The notes: generated by a model from the letters alone, not told the origin. Numbered from the stretch's first letter, positions 34,893 to 47,456 are shown. The stretch: 64,000 nucleotides of DNA from Cichorium intybus (GCA_023525715.1 CM042012.1:60557705-60621704); one strand, 5' to 3'. Made by a program: numbers and translations.

Positions 34893-36326
34893 TATCCTAA
34901 TAAATAAGTAACTAAAAGCCACATGTCATCTCCTCATTGATTTTGACACATGTCATTTTCTCATAATTTTGAATTTCTTAAAAAAATTGTTTGAATTGAA
35001 TGTATTTAATTCCAATAATTTATAACTTAAGCAATAAATTAGGAACCTAGCAATTTAATTAATGATTCTAACAATTTAATTATCACTTAAATGAAATGAC
35101 AAGAGAATGTATCATATTGTCATTTTCTTCTCATTGATGATACATATGTCAATAATTTCGGAAAGGTAGCATGATGATTAATGGATTTTTTTTCGAATGT
35201 CATAGATCTTTAATGCAGGTCCAAAAACAAACATAAAACTACATTTACGTTTAAAAATTTTATTATACTAATTTTATAATTAATATATCTTATATAGTTT
35301 ACTAAGTTTGGATAACCTTTGATTTATTATGTCTATTAAAAATATAATAACTAATTTCCATAATAGAATTAAAATATTTAACATAATAATAAAAAAACAC
35401 GGCACACACGCGCATGCACGCACGCACCAGGGTCGGCCTTAAGGGTATTCAAAATGCATGAACGTAAAAAATTTACGTTTAATATATTAGTGATGGAAAA
35501 TCCATCGGTAAACCTCTACAAATTCCGTCGTTAAAAAGTTTTATTGATGGCTCATTTTTTACTATTCACTATTATTGATCAGTTTCGTATAAATATATAT
35601 TCTAAAATGAAACATGTTATATTCATAAATGAATACAAAAATTCTAAAATATTTTATGAAACAATATATTATAATAAGTACACAATATATTCTAATTGAA
35701 AACTATATACTTTAATTTTAATTGAAAACATCAACATACTAATGTCATCGTCGCATTGCGCGGGTACACACCTAGCAGTGAAACAATATTATTGGGTAAT
35801 CGTGTTATAGAAATAGAGATTATATCTTGAAATAATATTGTAAATCGTACGTTTATTCAAAAAATGTCTTTGACGCCTTCAGATAGAAGAATTTCTTTCA
35901 AATTTCAAAGAAAACAATTTTCATTGACTGTATGTTTTGCAATGACAATAAATAATAGTCAACGGCAATCGCTATCAAAGGTGTGTTTGTTTCTGAGACA
36001 ACCAGTCTTCACACACGACAAGTTGTATGTTATATTTTCAAGAGTTAAAAGTAAAGATAGATTAAAAATGTTAATTTTAGACGACGGTAAACTTAGCAAT
36101 AGAACAACAAATGTTGTATTCAAAGAAGTCTTTCAAAATTTGTAATTTGTTATAATTGTTCAAAGTTTATCAACATTATGTTGTAGTGTTTAATTTAATA
36201 ATGTATATATCCAAAAATTTCATTATATATTGTCGAGAATTTGTTATACATAATTATTAGTGTTTAGGTTTTTTTATTTAATAATTATTTTGTATCATCC
36301 CGTGTAATACACGGGTCTTACAACTA

Positions 36327-36327
<1 letters not shown>
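34890..36327 (+). mobile_element. Helitron 2, 1438 bp, non-autonomous
   Basis: Starts TCCTATCCTAATAAATAAG and ends CCCGTGTAATACACGGG-TCTTACAA-CTAG followed by T. First about 170 bp and last about 620 bp are near-copies of Helitron 1; the middle (about 35060-35690) differs. It also has the internal terminus-like GCGCGGGTACACACCTAG (CTAG at 35772-35775). ACACGCGCATGCACGCACGCACC near 35403 is a short purine-pyrimidine alternating tract. Confidence 0.92.
35864..36145 (+). pseudogene. Helitron PIF1-like helicase, C-terminal fragment
   Basis: 93 codons: DRRISFKFQRKQFSLTVCFA, MTINNSQRQSLSKVCLFLRQ, PVFTHDKLYVIFSRVKSKDR, NVVFKEVFQNL then TAA. It is the C-terminus of the Helitron helicase; relative to Helitron 1 the front part is in frame here, but Lys-to-Asn in T-I-N-N-S-Q and Leu-to-Phe changes show decay. 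The rest of Rep-helicase is missing. Confidence 0.85.

Positions 36328-36422
<95 letters not shown>
36328..36422. repeat. (TA)n microsatellite, about 95 bp
   Basis: Right edge of the TA/transposon chain that began at 30733. Confidence 0.97.
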
Positions 36423-36424
<2 letters not shown>

Positions 36425-38300
36425 CAAGGGAAAATTGAGATGCGTGCGGAACCACTATCACAAACACCAAGACAAAAGTTATACATACAGAAGAACAAGG
36501 TTTGGTCCAAGATGGCATACGTCATCCGGCAATGAAAGTATTCTTATTTTCTATCTTGTGAGAAAATACATGTTACAAGGTTGCAAATATTGATTCGCTC
36601 TAAGACAAACACTCTCAAACATTAGAGAAGACACTCACTATATATAGTACTACTGATTATCATAATTAACCCTACCTATAGAGGATAACCCCCCAATGAT
36701 GTGTCACTCTATAGCAAGGAGCCCATGGTTGGCACTTTGTGTCGATAAAGCTCGTCTATAGTGTCACTCTATAGCAAGATAATCACTAACACTCGAAAAC
36801 AAACCAAAACTCAAATATGAACTTAATCAAACCAAATCAAATTAGATATGGTGCATCAAGCAACTACAGATCGAAACTAAACATGAAACTAAACAAACTT
36901 CCTTTATTAAAATCAAGACAAATCAATTGTTCAAAACTAAACTAACCAAGCTCAAAGAACTACATGAGCTAAATGATTCCTCTTAAGATCAAAATTCAAC
37001 CTCGAATAATCAGAGAGATCACTAGATTCAGGATACCCTTAACACAGAGTATTGATGCGAAACCGATAAACAAAGCTAAAAAGCTTAAAACTACTAAATC
37101 TAACCAAACTAATTGAAAGTAACTAAACATAACAAAGATGAGCCTTGAGATCCAGAGAATTGTCGATTGGTTGCTATGGAATGTCGTTTGAATTTCTCTA
37201 TTTATAGTTCTAAAATCGCATAGTTCGTGCCGCCAACGTTCGTATTTCACGTCGCGATCATAGACTTATCCCTATATCTTATTGATTTGAAATTCAAATT
37301 GAAATTAGATTATAGTGTCATCTCTCCTTAGCGTTGCGATCTCCCGTCCTTCGCGGTGATATTGTCAAATCCTTATCTCTTCGTTTCATCTCTATCCATC
37401 TTCCAATTTCCACTCTAAACCCTCTGATTTAGTACTTTTTCCATACAAATCAACTTCCAACAAAAGTGTGTGTATCTAGTCATTTCATAAGAATAAATTA
37501 ACTAAAACATGTAAAATTAACACGTAAATAATCTAATATAAAAGCGCATTATCAAACACCCTCTACATGGAATTTGCTTGTCACCAAGCAAACTAGAGCT
37601 TTTAAGAAAATCATTAATCTTACATCCCATAAAATCCCACATATTGAAAAATCCTTAGTTTCAATGTTTATTGTCAATTCCTAAAATTATATTCAAAACA
37701 ATTTAAAACTTATGTTGCATTATTTTTTCATGACCTCAATACCTTAGGAATTCACGACTTTATATAAAACTCTTGACTAAAAATCTTAGTTCACAACTGT
37801 GCAAAATTACTCATTTAAATTCTATAGGCCGTTAAAGAAACTTCCATGAATCTCTATGGTACCCGTGTAACGAGCTTTTAACAACATTATCTCAGATCAG
37901 TCGATCTTAAGTAAGGAGGTATTCTCTTTTGGATACTACATTCCTTGGATCTTGTGGGATTGTCTTCATCAAAGGTCTTCAAGCAAATTGGTTTTGCTCA
38001 AGGTTGGTTTTTCTTGATCTCTCTTATAGTTGTTAATATTATTAGGTAGGACCCTTATAAGTTTTAGTAAAAGTTGCTTGCCTTAGATTAATTTGCTGTG
38101 TTTCCGCTACCATGATAATTGAATCTAGGGTATATAAAACTCATGGTATCGAGCCTATGCTTAAATGATATTTGCACTATATAAAGCTTGAGTTAAATTT
38201 GTTTGCCATGTTCTTGTGAAAATCTCGAAAGTTTGATGACGTTTAGATTGAATCGAAATTTCGGGGTGTTTAAGTTTTAAAATGGTTTAAAATATTTCTT
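36423..38300 (-). mobile_element. Degenerate relative of the nested LTR element (LTR part plus internal)
   Basis: Around 37550-37600 GCGCATTATCAAACACC...AATTTGCTTGTCACCAAGCAAAC mirrors the LTR/internal junction of the element at 47457-53463 (CGCGATATCAAAATTCCCC...CTTTGCTTGTCCTCAAGCAAAC). Further right, CATGAATCTCTATGGTACCC and GTGTAACGAGCTTTTAACAA parallel its internal CATGACTTTCGATGACACCC and GTGTAGCGAGCTTTCGACAA. So 36.43-37.55 kb is probably a minus-strand LTR and 37.56-38.3 kb internal sequence. Ends are not found; the (TA)n at 36422 may truncate it. Non-coding. Confidence 0.6.
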
Positions 38301-38830
<530 letters not shown>

Positions 38831-40070
38831 ATAGTTTCTTGGGCGGTAATTGGTTTCCTTTCTCCAGACATCCAATTGTGATTTTCAATCAATAGTTTCT
38901 GTCGGCATATAGTTTTGTTTCAACGATTAGTATGCTTCCCTAAATATATTATATTGGATATAACACCATATAATATTATCAATAATGTGCATTATTATTT
39001 TGGGTTAAATATAGAAGTACGTTGCTAGTTTGGATTCAAAAATAAATTATGTTCTAATTATTCATTAAAAATAAAAGTATGTTATATTCCAATAAACACA
39101 TGATGTAACAAACGTCATTAGAATTGTATATTACTTATCACATAAAACTTCTCGATACACCAGATTTGATATGTAAACTCGAACTTGTTTTAGAATCTTT
39201 GATAGGTTTCACTAAGACTTTTGTATTGTCATGTTATATCCTCTAAATAGCGTCATATAAAGTTTTCCATGCAAAAATTTAGATTCCGGTAGAAAACACC
39301 AACGGCGATTAGTTTTATTTTTGATAATATCTTCCTTTCGACGATTAACTTCTTTTCTATGGACGACGGCTATTTTCCTTTTTGCGTAGTATTTTTTTCG
39401 AAACTATATAATCGAGTTATTAAACCATCCTATTGTGGTCATTTTGCTATAACCAATATGGTTATCTAAAAGCCATATTTTTTTACCAGATAGGTTGCTG
39501 CTATGAATATATCCATTCGAATCCATTTTTATGAATAGATCCTTTCTAATCCATTGAATCCTAACTGTTTACGTTTTCCAACATGTAGATGAATTCATTT
39601 TGCTATTATGTTTTTCAACATGTGGATGAAGTGTTCTACCTATATATTAAAACCCATTCGAACAAATTATAGTTTAATTTGATCGGTTTTGAAGAGTCCA
39701 TATATTTCAAAAAGTATTTAACTTTAGCATTAACAAGAACGATTTGTGAAGTTTATATCTCTATATTATTCACACCATATTTGACATAAAAAGGTTAAAT
39801 GCATAAAATAACTATGATGAGTTTTTATTTTAGATAGGTTTAGTCTAGGGAAAGAAGTTGATTTAATATGTTTCGTTTTCTAAATAATTTAATCATACCT
39901 TATAAAAATATGATTAAGCATGAAATCCCAATATAATATGGCCCGCATTAACTTTATCTCAAGTTTAAGATCTCGAAAAGACTCCATCTTTATTTTCTGT
40001 TAAGCAATATATGTCAACCCATCCAGGTAACAAACCAAAATACACAATGCTATTTTTTTAGTGATGTGCA
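38831..40070. other. AT-rich, no gene recognised
   Basis: Probably body of the minus-strand Helitron and flank. CCGGTAGAAAACACC, ATAACTTC-type phrases and ACGATTA(A/G) occur near 38810, 38918, 39303 and 39345, but I cannot make a repeat unit out of them. Confidence 0.4.
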
Positions 40071-40077
40071 GATCAAC

Positions 40078-40597
40078 TATAGCTCTTTCATTTACACACA
40101 GATACAAAAGGTTGCAATCTGGGCCTTAATTCCTCCTGAATAAACTCTTCATATTCATTTTTATGTCATGTTTTCTTTTCAACTTCTACAACTCGTAAAT
40201 TAACAGCTTTCACTCAAATACACTAATGATTAACTCAAATTTTATACAATCTTTAACTTTTCAACTAATGCTACAAATATAAAACCCACCGGAAGAAAAC
40301 TTCTACCTCTAAGAGTTAGCACTTTACCAACAAGAAACAGATAAATATATCAACAAAGATTAAAAATGCATCAACACCATACCATTTACATTGTTACCCC
40401 ATGTTTCTATATTCGGGAGTAGATTTCGATCGAGAAGGTTCATTAGTCCTGGGCAACATTAAAGGTTGCAATCTGGGCCTAATTCCCCCATCGAAAGCTC
40501 TTCCCCCATCGAAAGCTCTTCCCTGTCCACATTTATCCCTTGCTTTCTTTTTAGCTTCTACAAAGATATGAAAGTACAACGTTATAAAAAAAACTAT
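40078..40597 (-). pseudogene. Tandemly duplicated exon-like segment (RPRLQP motif), unrecognised
   Basis: On the minus strand two segments each start after TTGTAG (acceptor-like). The first (about 40554-40394) encodes EAKKKARDKCGQGRAFDGG, RAFDGG, IRPRLQPLML and LPRTNEPSRS. The second (about 40190-40085) encodes VEVEKKT-stop-HKNEYEEFIQ, EELRPRLQPFV. Both share E(A/V)(K/E)KK and RPRLQP with the DNA motif AGGCCCAGATTGCAACCTTT. An 18-bp internal duplication repeats RAFDGG. I do not recognise the protein. It may be part of a host gene broken by the solo LTR at 40603. Confidence 0.4.
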
Positions 40598-40602
40598 GAG
40601 TT

Positions 40603-42258
40603 TGTAACGCCCCAAAATCCAACATCGAGTATTTACAACATTTTAATAAAACCATACAAATTTAGTTTTACAAATACAATACTCGATATCTGGGAAGCGA
40701 CAAGTGGATATCTTCAAGATCGTTCCACGATCCGGCCGGTCGTTACTACACCTAATTCCTGCAAAACACCACAAAACAACGTAAGCAAAAATGCTTAGTG
40801 AATAACCCTACTGCAACGAGATAAAATTTACAACATATCTTATATAGCGAAACAACACTTTAAGAATTCACCATTCATTTGTCACCTGAAAATCCAACAC
40901 CAGTTAAAGATATCATAGCACCTAAATCACTATTTGTATAACACACCATATTTATGAATAACACCGATATTGAAAACACGCACGAAGAATCTTGGGCTTT
41001 TCACCAACCCAAAGATCTATCACCAACAATCGGTTACACCGATTAATCACCCATCTTGGATTATACTGTATGGTTGTAAACCATCGTTATACAACCATTT
41101 GCACACCATATAAAACACCAATGAATATTACACCTACGATTTCACCATTCGTATCTAAAAGCAACTACTAGGAGAGTTTCACCTATGTTAACACATAGGG
41201 TCATTATACTATTCTTCACCAAGGTAATTAGTTCTTGCACCATCGTATGATATTTACAAATATATATTTACACAAACTACAACATACAATATAACACCAA
41301 TCAAGTTGAGTAAAGTTCCTCAGATGTAGTCCAAACTCCAAAAAAAGCTATACTTGATGTTTTGTAAGCTTCCTTACACCTTCTTGTCTACAAGGGAACA
41401 AGAATAAACCTTTCTTAGACACAATCCAACTTAATTTTGTGAAAAACCATGTTTCTGTCCTCATTAGGGAACTTAACGACGCTAAGTTTAGCCCATGTTC
41501 ATAGTTAGCACCGCTTACTATGAACAACATCACTCATTTAACGATTTTTTCACATAAAACTACGTTTTTTAACTTCCAAACACCAAAGGATTAAGAAATA
41601 CAACACCATATTCAATTACACACCTAAAACCTTCCATTTCAACACTTCCATATCACCCAAAATCAACCAATTTAGCTAAATCAACTTAGCAAATACATAC
41701 ATAAGAATATACTAACCTCAATATTTGATTTGCGTGTAAAACCCCTTTGAATTTTACCTCAATTTGATGGTTAGATGCCCAAAAGTCCCATGAAACTCGT
41801 CTGATGTTTGTATCTCCTGGAATGAGAAATAAACCCAAATAACCAAGTCAAAGGATTTAAGTGGTTTGCTGTCAAGCGTACTTAGCGTCGATAACTTTCG
41901 TTTTCTCCCTTGGTTCGTACTTTTGACACCATTTCACCAAATAGAAACCTACGTAAGCATAGCATCGCTAACCCTTAGGCATTAGCGACGCTAATACCTC
42001 TGATGAGTGATTTCTTACATATTTTCACCTTTTTGGCCTATAATTTTAAACTTAACATCCATACTCCATATTAAATCATAATATGGACATCTAAACACCA
42101 TCATAACACCTCAATTCCCAAGATTTGGTTCGTTCTTCATTTTTAACATTTTTGGTCCTTTAACCAAAAACACTATTGTGCAAACTAAAACTCCTTAAAC
42201 ACCATCAACATGTCTTTACAAGTTGATAAAGATGCATATCTGCTTATTGGGTATTACA
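40603..42258 (-). mobile_element. Solo LTR, 1656 bp, Gypsy type
   Basis: Plus-strand ends TGTAACGCCCC and GGGTATTACA, flanked by a perfect 5-bp duplication GAGTT (40598-40602 and 42259-42263). Orientation is minus: complemented, TTCACTAAGCATTTTTGCTTACG and GTGTTTTGCAGGAA (about 40800-40750) match the same module in plus LTRs. TTAGCGACGCTAA-like palindromes occur near 41472, 41881, 41960 and 41982, and a long hairpin at 41496-41526. It formed by recombination between the two LTRs of a once complete element. Confidence 0.93.
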
Positions 42259-42913
42259 GAGTTAGAGTACAATGCTACACACAGCAGAGGCACAACACAT
42301 TACGTACAGTAAAACACATAAACACAAAGAATCATATATACAGAAACATCACACACAACAAACATAGACACAATACAAAAACACGATACAACATACTAAT
42401 TTTCGTTTTAAATCACGACTTTCTAAAATACACGAGTATAGAAAATAGTAAAGACTTTTATTTTAAATCATAAGGCCCTTCAATAAAATGTAAATGACAA
42501 AAAAAGATTTCCAATATTGCTTCATAGATTAACAGAATACAAAATGCTAGATACAGTCACATACAATGATACATACAGAGATACATACACACATATACAC
42601 ACAATGACACTCTCATCCCCACGCTACCCACCCACCAATACCACACACACATACACCAGCTAAAGATCCTAACTAAACACAAACACCCACTGAAAGCATT
42701 AGCTTGTATAAACATATTTCATTTACTAACAATTCATTTATAACAAATAAGAAAGGAAATGAGATAAAATTACTAAGAAACATCGATTTTCAAATATTTC
42801 ATGCTACAAAAACATTAAAAAAACAACATCAGAACCTATCACTTAAGAATGATGATGCATAAAAATATCATCTATTAAAGCCAGGTTTGGCAAACCAGAT
42901 ATTGCAAACATAC
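42259..42913. other. CA-rich intergenic sequence, no gene seen
   Basis: A-rich with many ACACA runs (42280-42660). The 87-codon frame here is compositional. At the right end, complemented, GAG|GTATGTTTGC (about 42916-42907) looks like a splice donor of a minus-strand transcript, disrupted by the insertions that follow. Confidence 0.45.
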
Positions 42914-43432
42914 CTCATGTGTAGACCTGGCAATTTGAGACACGAATACACGAGTCTGTGAGAGACACCATGTAACAACCTAAAATTTTAGTATATGGAA
43001 ATTCGACCCAAAGATATGTCCAAATGGAAAGTAAGAAGTAAAGGAATAATTAATAAGTAATTATTCATAGTTCGAGCCAAAGGGTATTTTGGTAATTTTC
43101 AATTACTATTATAAAATGAAAATAATCATATTTTCATTAAGGATGAAGTGTATGAACTATATTATAGTTATAAGTATGAAGTATGAATATTGAAAAGGTA
43201 AAAGTGAGTGAAAAGTGCAAAATGACCAAAAAGGGCATTTTTGTCATTTTGAAATATTTAACCTCATAACGAGATTTTTATGTGTTAGAATGTTTTTAAT
43301 GTGTAAAACAAGTTTATAAGTGGAGCAAAACTATAAAACTTAGAAGTTTCAAGAATTTAAGTAAGTTTTGTACCTTAGGTGAAAAATATGAAAATAGAGG
43401 GACCAAAGGGTCATTTCTTGAAACCAAGGGAG

Positions 43433-43438
43433 TATAAA
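43433..43438 (+). promoter_or_regulatory. Candidate TATA box of the 5' LTR
   Basis: TATAAA in GGGAGTATAAAAAAATGGG, 462 bp into the LTR and conserved in the 3' LTR. The start site would be near 43465, which leaves a short U3 and about 2.8 kb of transcribed LTR. Confidence 0.5.
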
Positions 43439-43582
43439 AAAATGGGAACACTCCCATTTCATTCACTGGAACATGAATGCAGCGGGAAGAGAGGGAGAGA
43501 AGACGATTCTTGAAGTTCTTGAAGATTTTAAGTGGAATTTGAAGAATTAAGTTCACTAGTAGTGATTTCCAAGCATTCCAAG

Positions 43583-45740
43583 GTAAGAAATCATATTTTT
43601 CAAGCTATGTAACCTATCTTTCGTTGGCTAGATGTTGGAGTCCGAAATTTAATTGTTGGATGAGGCTAATCCTATGTTTCTATCCTTTAGTTCATGTTTT
43701 AATCAACTATGATGCACAATCCAACACATGGATGATGTTGAATCATGGTTTTGACTCTTAGCTCAAGAACCCTAGAAATTTCATTTGGGGGTTTCATGGT
43801 CGAATCTCATATGTTGGAGGAGGAGTAATTCCTGTGATTCCAAGTGGTTAGATGATGTTCTAGTCACCTTATGATCACTATCCAACATATGGATAGGTTG
43901 GAATCATGATTTGATGAGTTTGATTCTCATGAACCCTAGAATTTGGGGTTTATGATCAAAGTGTTAATTTGACATAAATAGTAGGTTAGAAAGAGTCATA
44001 AATGATGTATATGTATGAAGAAACCATTGGAAGTGGTTTCCTAAAAATTTCAATTAATAAAATGGAAGTTTGAATAAAAACTAAAATTTGAAGGGTGGAA
44101 TGGAATTGGTGATTCCATGAACGAAACCCATGAAAATGATTAGTAAAAATCATGAATCTGTAAATTAAAAAGTATGTTTTGGATTGTAAAAACCTTAAAT
44201 TAAGTCATCCATTGGTTATATAAGTGTATGGATAGAAAATGAACAAAACTAGACTTTAAAATGTGAGTTGATGTGCATATGAGATTCCTTAGAGCTCTTG
44301 TGACATCCTATGGTCTTAACCATTAAGTCATGAACTAAATAAGACTTAATGAGATTAAAAATATGTTCTTAACATGTTAGAAGGTTAATAGAACCTATTG
44401 GTAAAGTTTTGTTAAGTTTGGAAACAAATGGAACCAAGAAATGGACTAAAACTGCAAAAAACGAACAAAAACTGGGAACTGAAAATGGGGCTGCAGGATT
44501 CTACACGACCCGTGTGAATCTGGCACGACCCCGTGTGAAATGAGGCAGTAGGTTGGACATCTTGGATGCCTTACACGACCCCGTGTGATTCCTACACGAC
44601 CCGTGTGACCTCGACTCTCATAATTCACTTCCATTATGACACTAATTGAGTAGTTTGATCCCCTAACCTTTAGTATATGTTTAATATAGTGTGAAAACAT
44701 AAAAATGAGTATAGTAGGACATGGGTTAAGTGGTCTTTACATGTTTTTAAGACCTAAATGTTTTAATAAAATGTTAATGAACTCCTTAGGTAATTAAGGA
44801 GTAAAGTTCATGGAATGGAAGGGACAACGGAATGGAGTAACCCTAGTTAGAATTCTCCAACTAGCCAAGGTGAGTACATGAGGACTTTTCTGGGTACATA
44901 GCAACAAGTTTTGTCTTTGTGCTAAATGTTTTATGATTAATAGTTTGACAAATGATTTTCAAAAGTTATATGAATTGTTTCATGAATAATGGTTTTCGAA
45001 GTGGTTTTTAAAGATTGAATTATAAAGTATTGATTTATGTTGAATGATCGAAATGGTTTGCAAATGATTATAAAGTTTAAAGTTTTGAAAGTTGTGTTAT
45101 GCAAAGGTTGTGATGATTTCTATATGATTGAATGATGTTTATGATCGAGACCAACATGTAATGAAATGATAAATGAAATATGAACTAAATGTAAGAAATG
45201 TGAAAGACGTCCGGACAAAGATCTCACCCTAATGAGGGGAGGTCAAAAGACACTACTGGGATGGTACCTCCCGTCGCGAAGTAGTTGTCTCAGCACGCCC
45301 TTATGGATAGATTTGTTCTATTCCATGAAGGGAAGAAAACTAGCACGCGCTCACGGATAGATTGGTTCTATTCTGGGGAGGGAAGATACGGGGAAACCCG
45401 TATGAACCAAATAATAATAAATGAAACATGAATTACAGTTGGTCTATGTTTTGATAAGAAATGGTTCAATTTATATTTGTTTATGATAAAGTGGAAAACC
45501 TAATGTTTTTTTGTATGAAGTAATGACTTATATTTTATGATTATAGCAAATGAACTTTGGTTTTATTGTTTTGACATAACAGTGGAGTTTGCAGGTTTTT
45601 GGAAAGAAAGGAAAGGTCTTCTTTACATGATATTAACTGATGATATTCAAAATTTATTTAAACTCATTGGGTCTAAAACCCATGTATCTCACGAGACATA
45701 TTTGTCTTACGTAATTTTGTTTTAAATGCTATGTACTCAG
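43583..45740 (+). other. Candidate leader intron inside the LTR
   Basis: Donor AG|GTAAG at 43583 (near-perfect plant consensus), about 120 nt after the predicted start. At the other end are hairpin GAGACA-TATT-TGTCTT (45693-45708), branch-site-like CTTAC and acceptor CTCAG at 45740, 31 nt after the branch A. All are kept in the 3' LTR (56085-58240). Splicing would remove 2158 nt and join a short leader to the last 523 nt of the LTR before the primer site. Inferred; no transcript evidence. Confidence 0.4.
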
Positions 45741-46266
45741 GAACAGGATGACTGACATCAGAGGATAGAAAGAAAGGACTTAGAAGCTCTCATGGGGACC
45801 GAGATAGAAAAGAGGATCGGAAGATAGAGTAATTATAAAGCGGTATAGTTATGATGTATATTGGAGAGATGTGATGTTTATAGTTAGAATAACCCTTGTA
45901 GTTGTATTGTAATTTCTTGCTATGTTTCGTAATGCTTTTGAGCTATTATGATTTTGAGTCGAGTCAGTATGGATTTTATCCATCTAGCCCAAAGGTCATG
46001 CTGAATTTTTGGTAGAATGGTTTTGTAATTACGGGACATTAGCTTGAGATGTTATGTTGCTTTACTATGGTTGTTTTGATCTGAGTTTGTAACCCCCAAA
46101 GTTTGTTTAAATACTTTTAAACTTAATTGTTTTGTTGGGACCAAATGTTTTAAATGTTGACTTAAAGGCTAAAAGAAAAGTTTTTGAAAGAATGGAAATT
46201 TTTATTCACAATGTTTTATAAAATTTTACACCAATTAAGGTGTAGGAAAGATGGGGTGTTACAATT

Positions 46267-46280
46267 TGGTATCAGAGCCA
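46267..46280 (+). other. Primer-binding site, initiator tRNA-Met type
   Basis: TGGTATCAGAGCCA three bases after the 5' LTR. Confidence 0.95.
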
Positions 46281-47451
46281 TAGTTTAAGCGAATTAGGTG
46301 TCGAGACTGGAACCCAGGCTTAAACTGTGTGAGGATGAAGTAAGACTACAGACTTAAGATAAGACTGTAAGCAAGAAAATAAGTGTTGCCATAGGATGTA
46401 TCGTAAGATAGGTTGTTGAACCTAAGATCCTAAGATAAGTTGCAGACCTATAGGGCAGTTAAACTACTGAGTGTAAGAGAAGATTGATTGTTAGGAAACT
46501 ATGTGTTTATCTTTGTAATGGTTCGCCATTAAGTAAGTATCTGTTTATGAGCAATAAGATTTGCTTAATACTTAATAGTAGTCTATATATAACTTTTGTG
46601 ATGTAATAAGTTGAATTGAACCAGTGAACCAAGAGACCTAATGGTGACGCCAGAATCAAATACATATAGGTGGTTATGATAATATGGGCCCGTATTATCA
46701 TAATCACGGGATATGTATTTGAGTTTGGTTGAATCATGATGGAATATTGGGAATATGGTAATAGATTCATGTAGGGAATAAGTAAGAGAAGAAGGAAGGA
46801 TTGATTTACAAATGATTGATATATGTATGTAATAAAACCGAGTACGATTGGAAATGTTAAAGTATGATTGAAGAGTAGTAAAGAAGAGATAACGGGTATG
46901 CACTATATAGAAGGGGAAAACCCCCATACATTATATGAATTATTGTAAAGTATATGTAATATAATATAAGGAAGTATGGAAGAAGAACAGTAAAAGAAGT
47001 ATGATGAGAATATATCAACCTACTGAGAGGTTTAAAACAAAAGGAATGTAATTCAGTAACATAGACCTTCAAAGGTGTGTAATTGAGGAATCCGTTGTCT
47101 AACGGAAATGAATTAAGAGTATGGAATAAAGATAAAGGTAGTGTCACTACGGTGACAAAAGTAAAGAAGGATTGAGAAAGAACATGAAAACATATATATG
47201 AATACATAGATGAGAAATGTACTTATAAGAGTACTGCACGAAAGCTGAAGAAAGAAAAAGAAACGATTATATTAGTAACTATAACGAGTAAGTGAGACTG
47301 AGATCTCATAAATAATAAATAAGAATGAAAGTAACATGTAAATTATTAATAAATCAGGTTATGAAGGTACTATAAGTACCAAGGGATACAAGATATGTAT
47401 TTATAAAAAAATAATACATGTGAGTTATAGGATGAGAAATGTTATCTCATG
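46281..47451 (+). mobile_element. Left internal part of the non-coding element
   Basis: Purine-rich, AT-rich sequence with no sustained frame on either strand; apparent frames of 87-116 codons on the minus strand are complements of purine-rich runs. The nested element sits at 47457. Confidence 0.8.
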
Positions 47452-47456
47452 GTATG

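Larger units (their letters stand above)
42971..46263 (+). repeat. 5' LTR (3293 bp) of the non-coding Gypsy-type element
   Basis: TGTAACAACC...GGGGTGTTACA. TATA box at 43433, donor CCAAG|GTAAGAAATC at 43583, four ACACGACCCCGTGTGA-type palindromes (44503-44608), hairpin 45693-45708, acceptor-like ACTCAG|GAAC at 45740. The 3' LTR is the same with dozens of substitutions and small indels, so the insertion is clearly older than the nested element. Confidence 0.95.

Noticed and set aside
42210..42473. 87-codon frame rich in His, Asn, Thr and Lys
   Set aside because: Lies in CA- and A-rich sequence and starts inside the solo LTR end; no domain; compositional.
46267..46280. tRNA-like sequence at the primer-binding sites
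   Set aside because: Only 12-18 bases complementary to tRNA 3' ends; no cloverleaf around them, so they are retrotransposon primer sites. I saw no tRNA or rRNA gene in the window.
46583..47207. Minus-strand frames of 87-116 codons in the internal part of the Gypsy-type element
   Set aside because: Opposite to the element's orientation and complementary to purine-rich runs; no gag or pol similarity.
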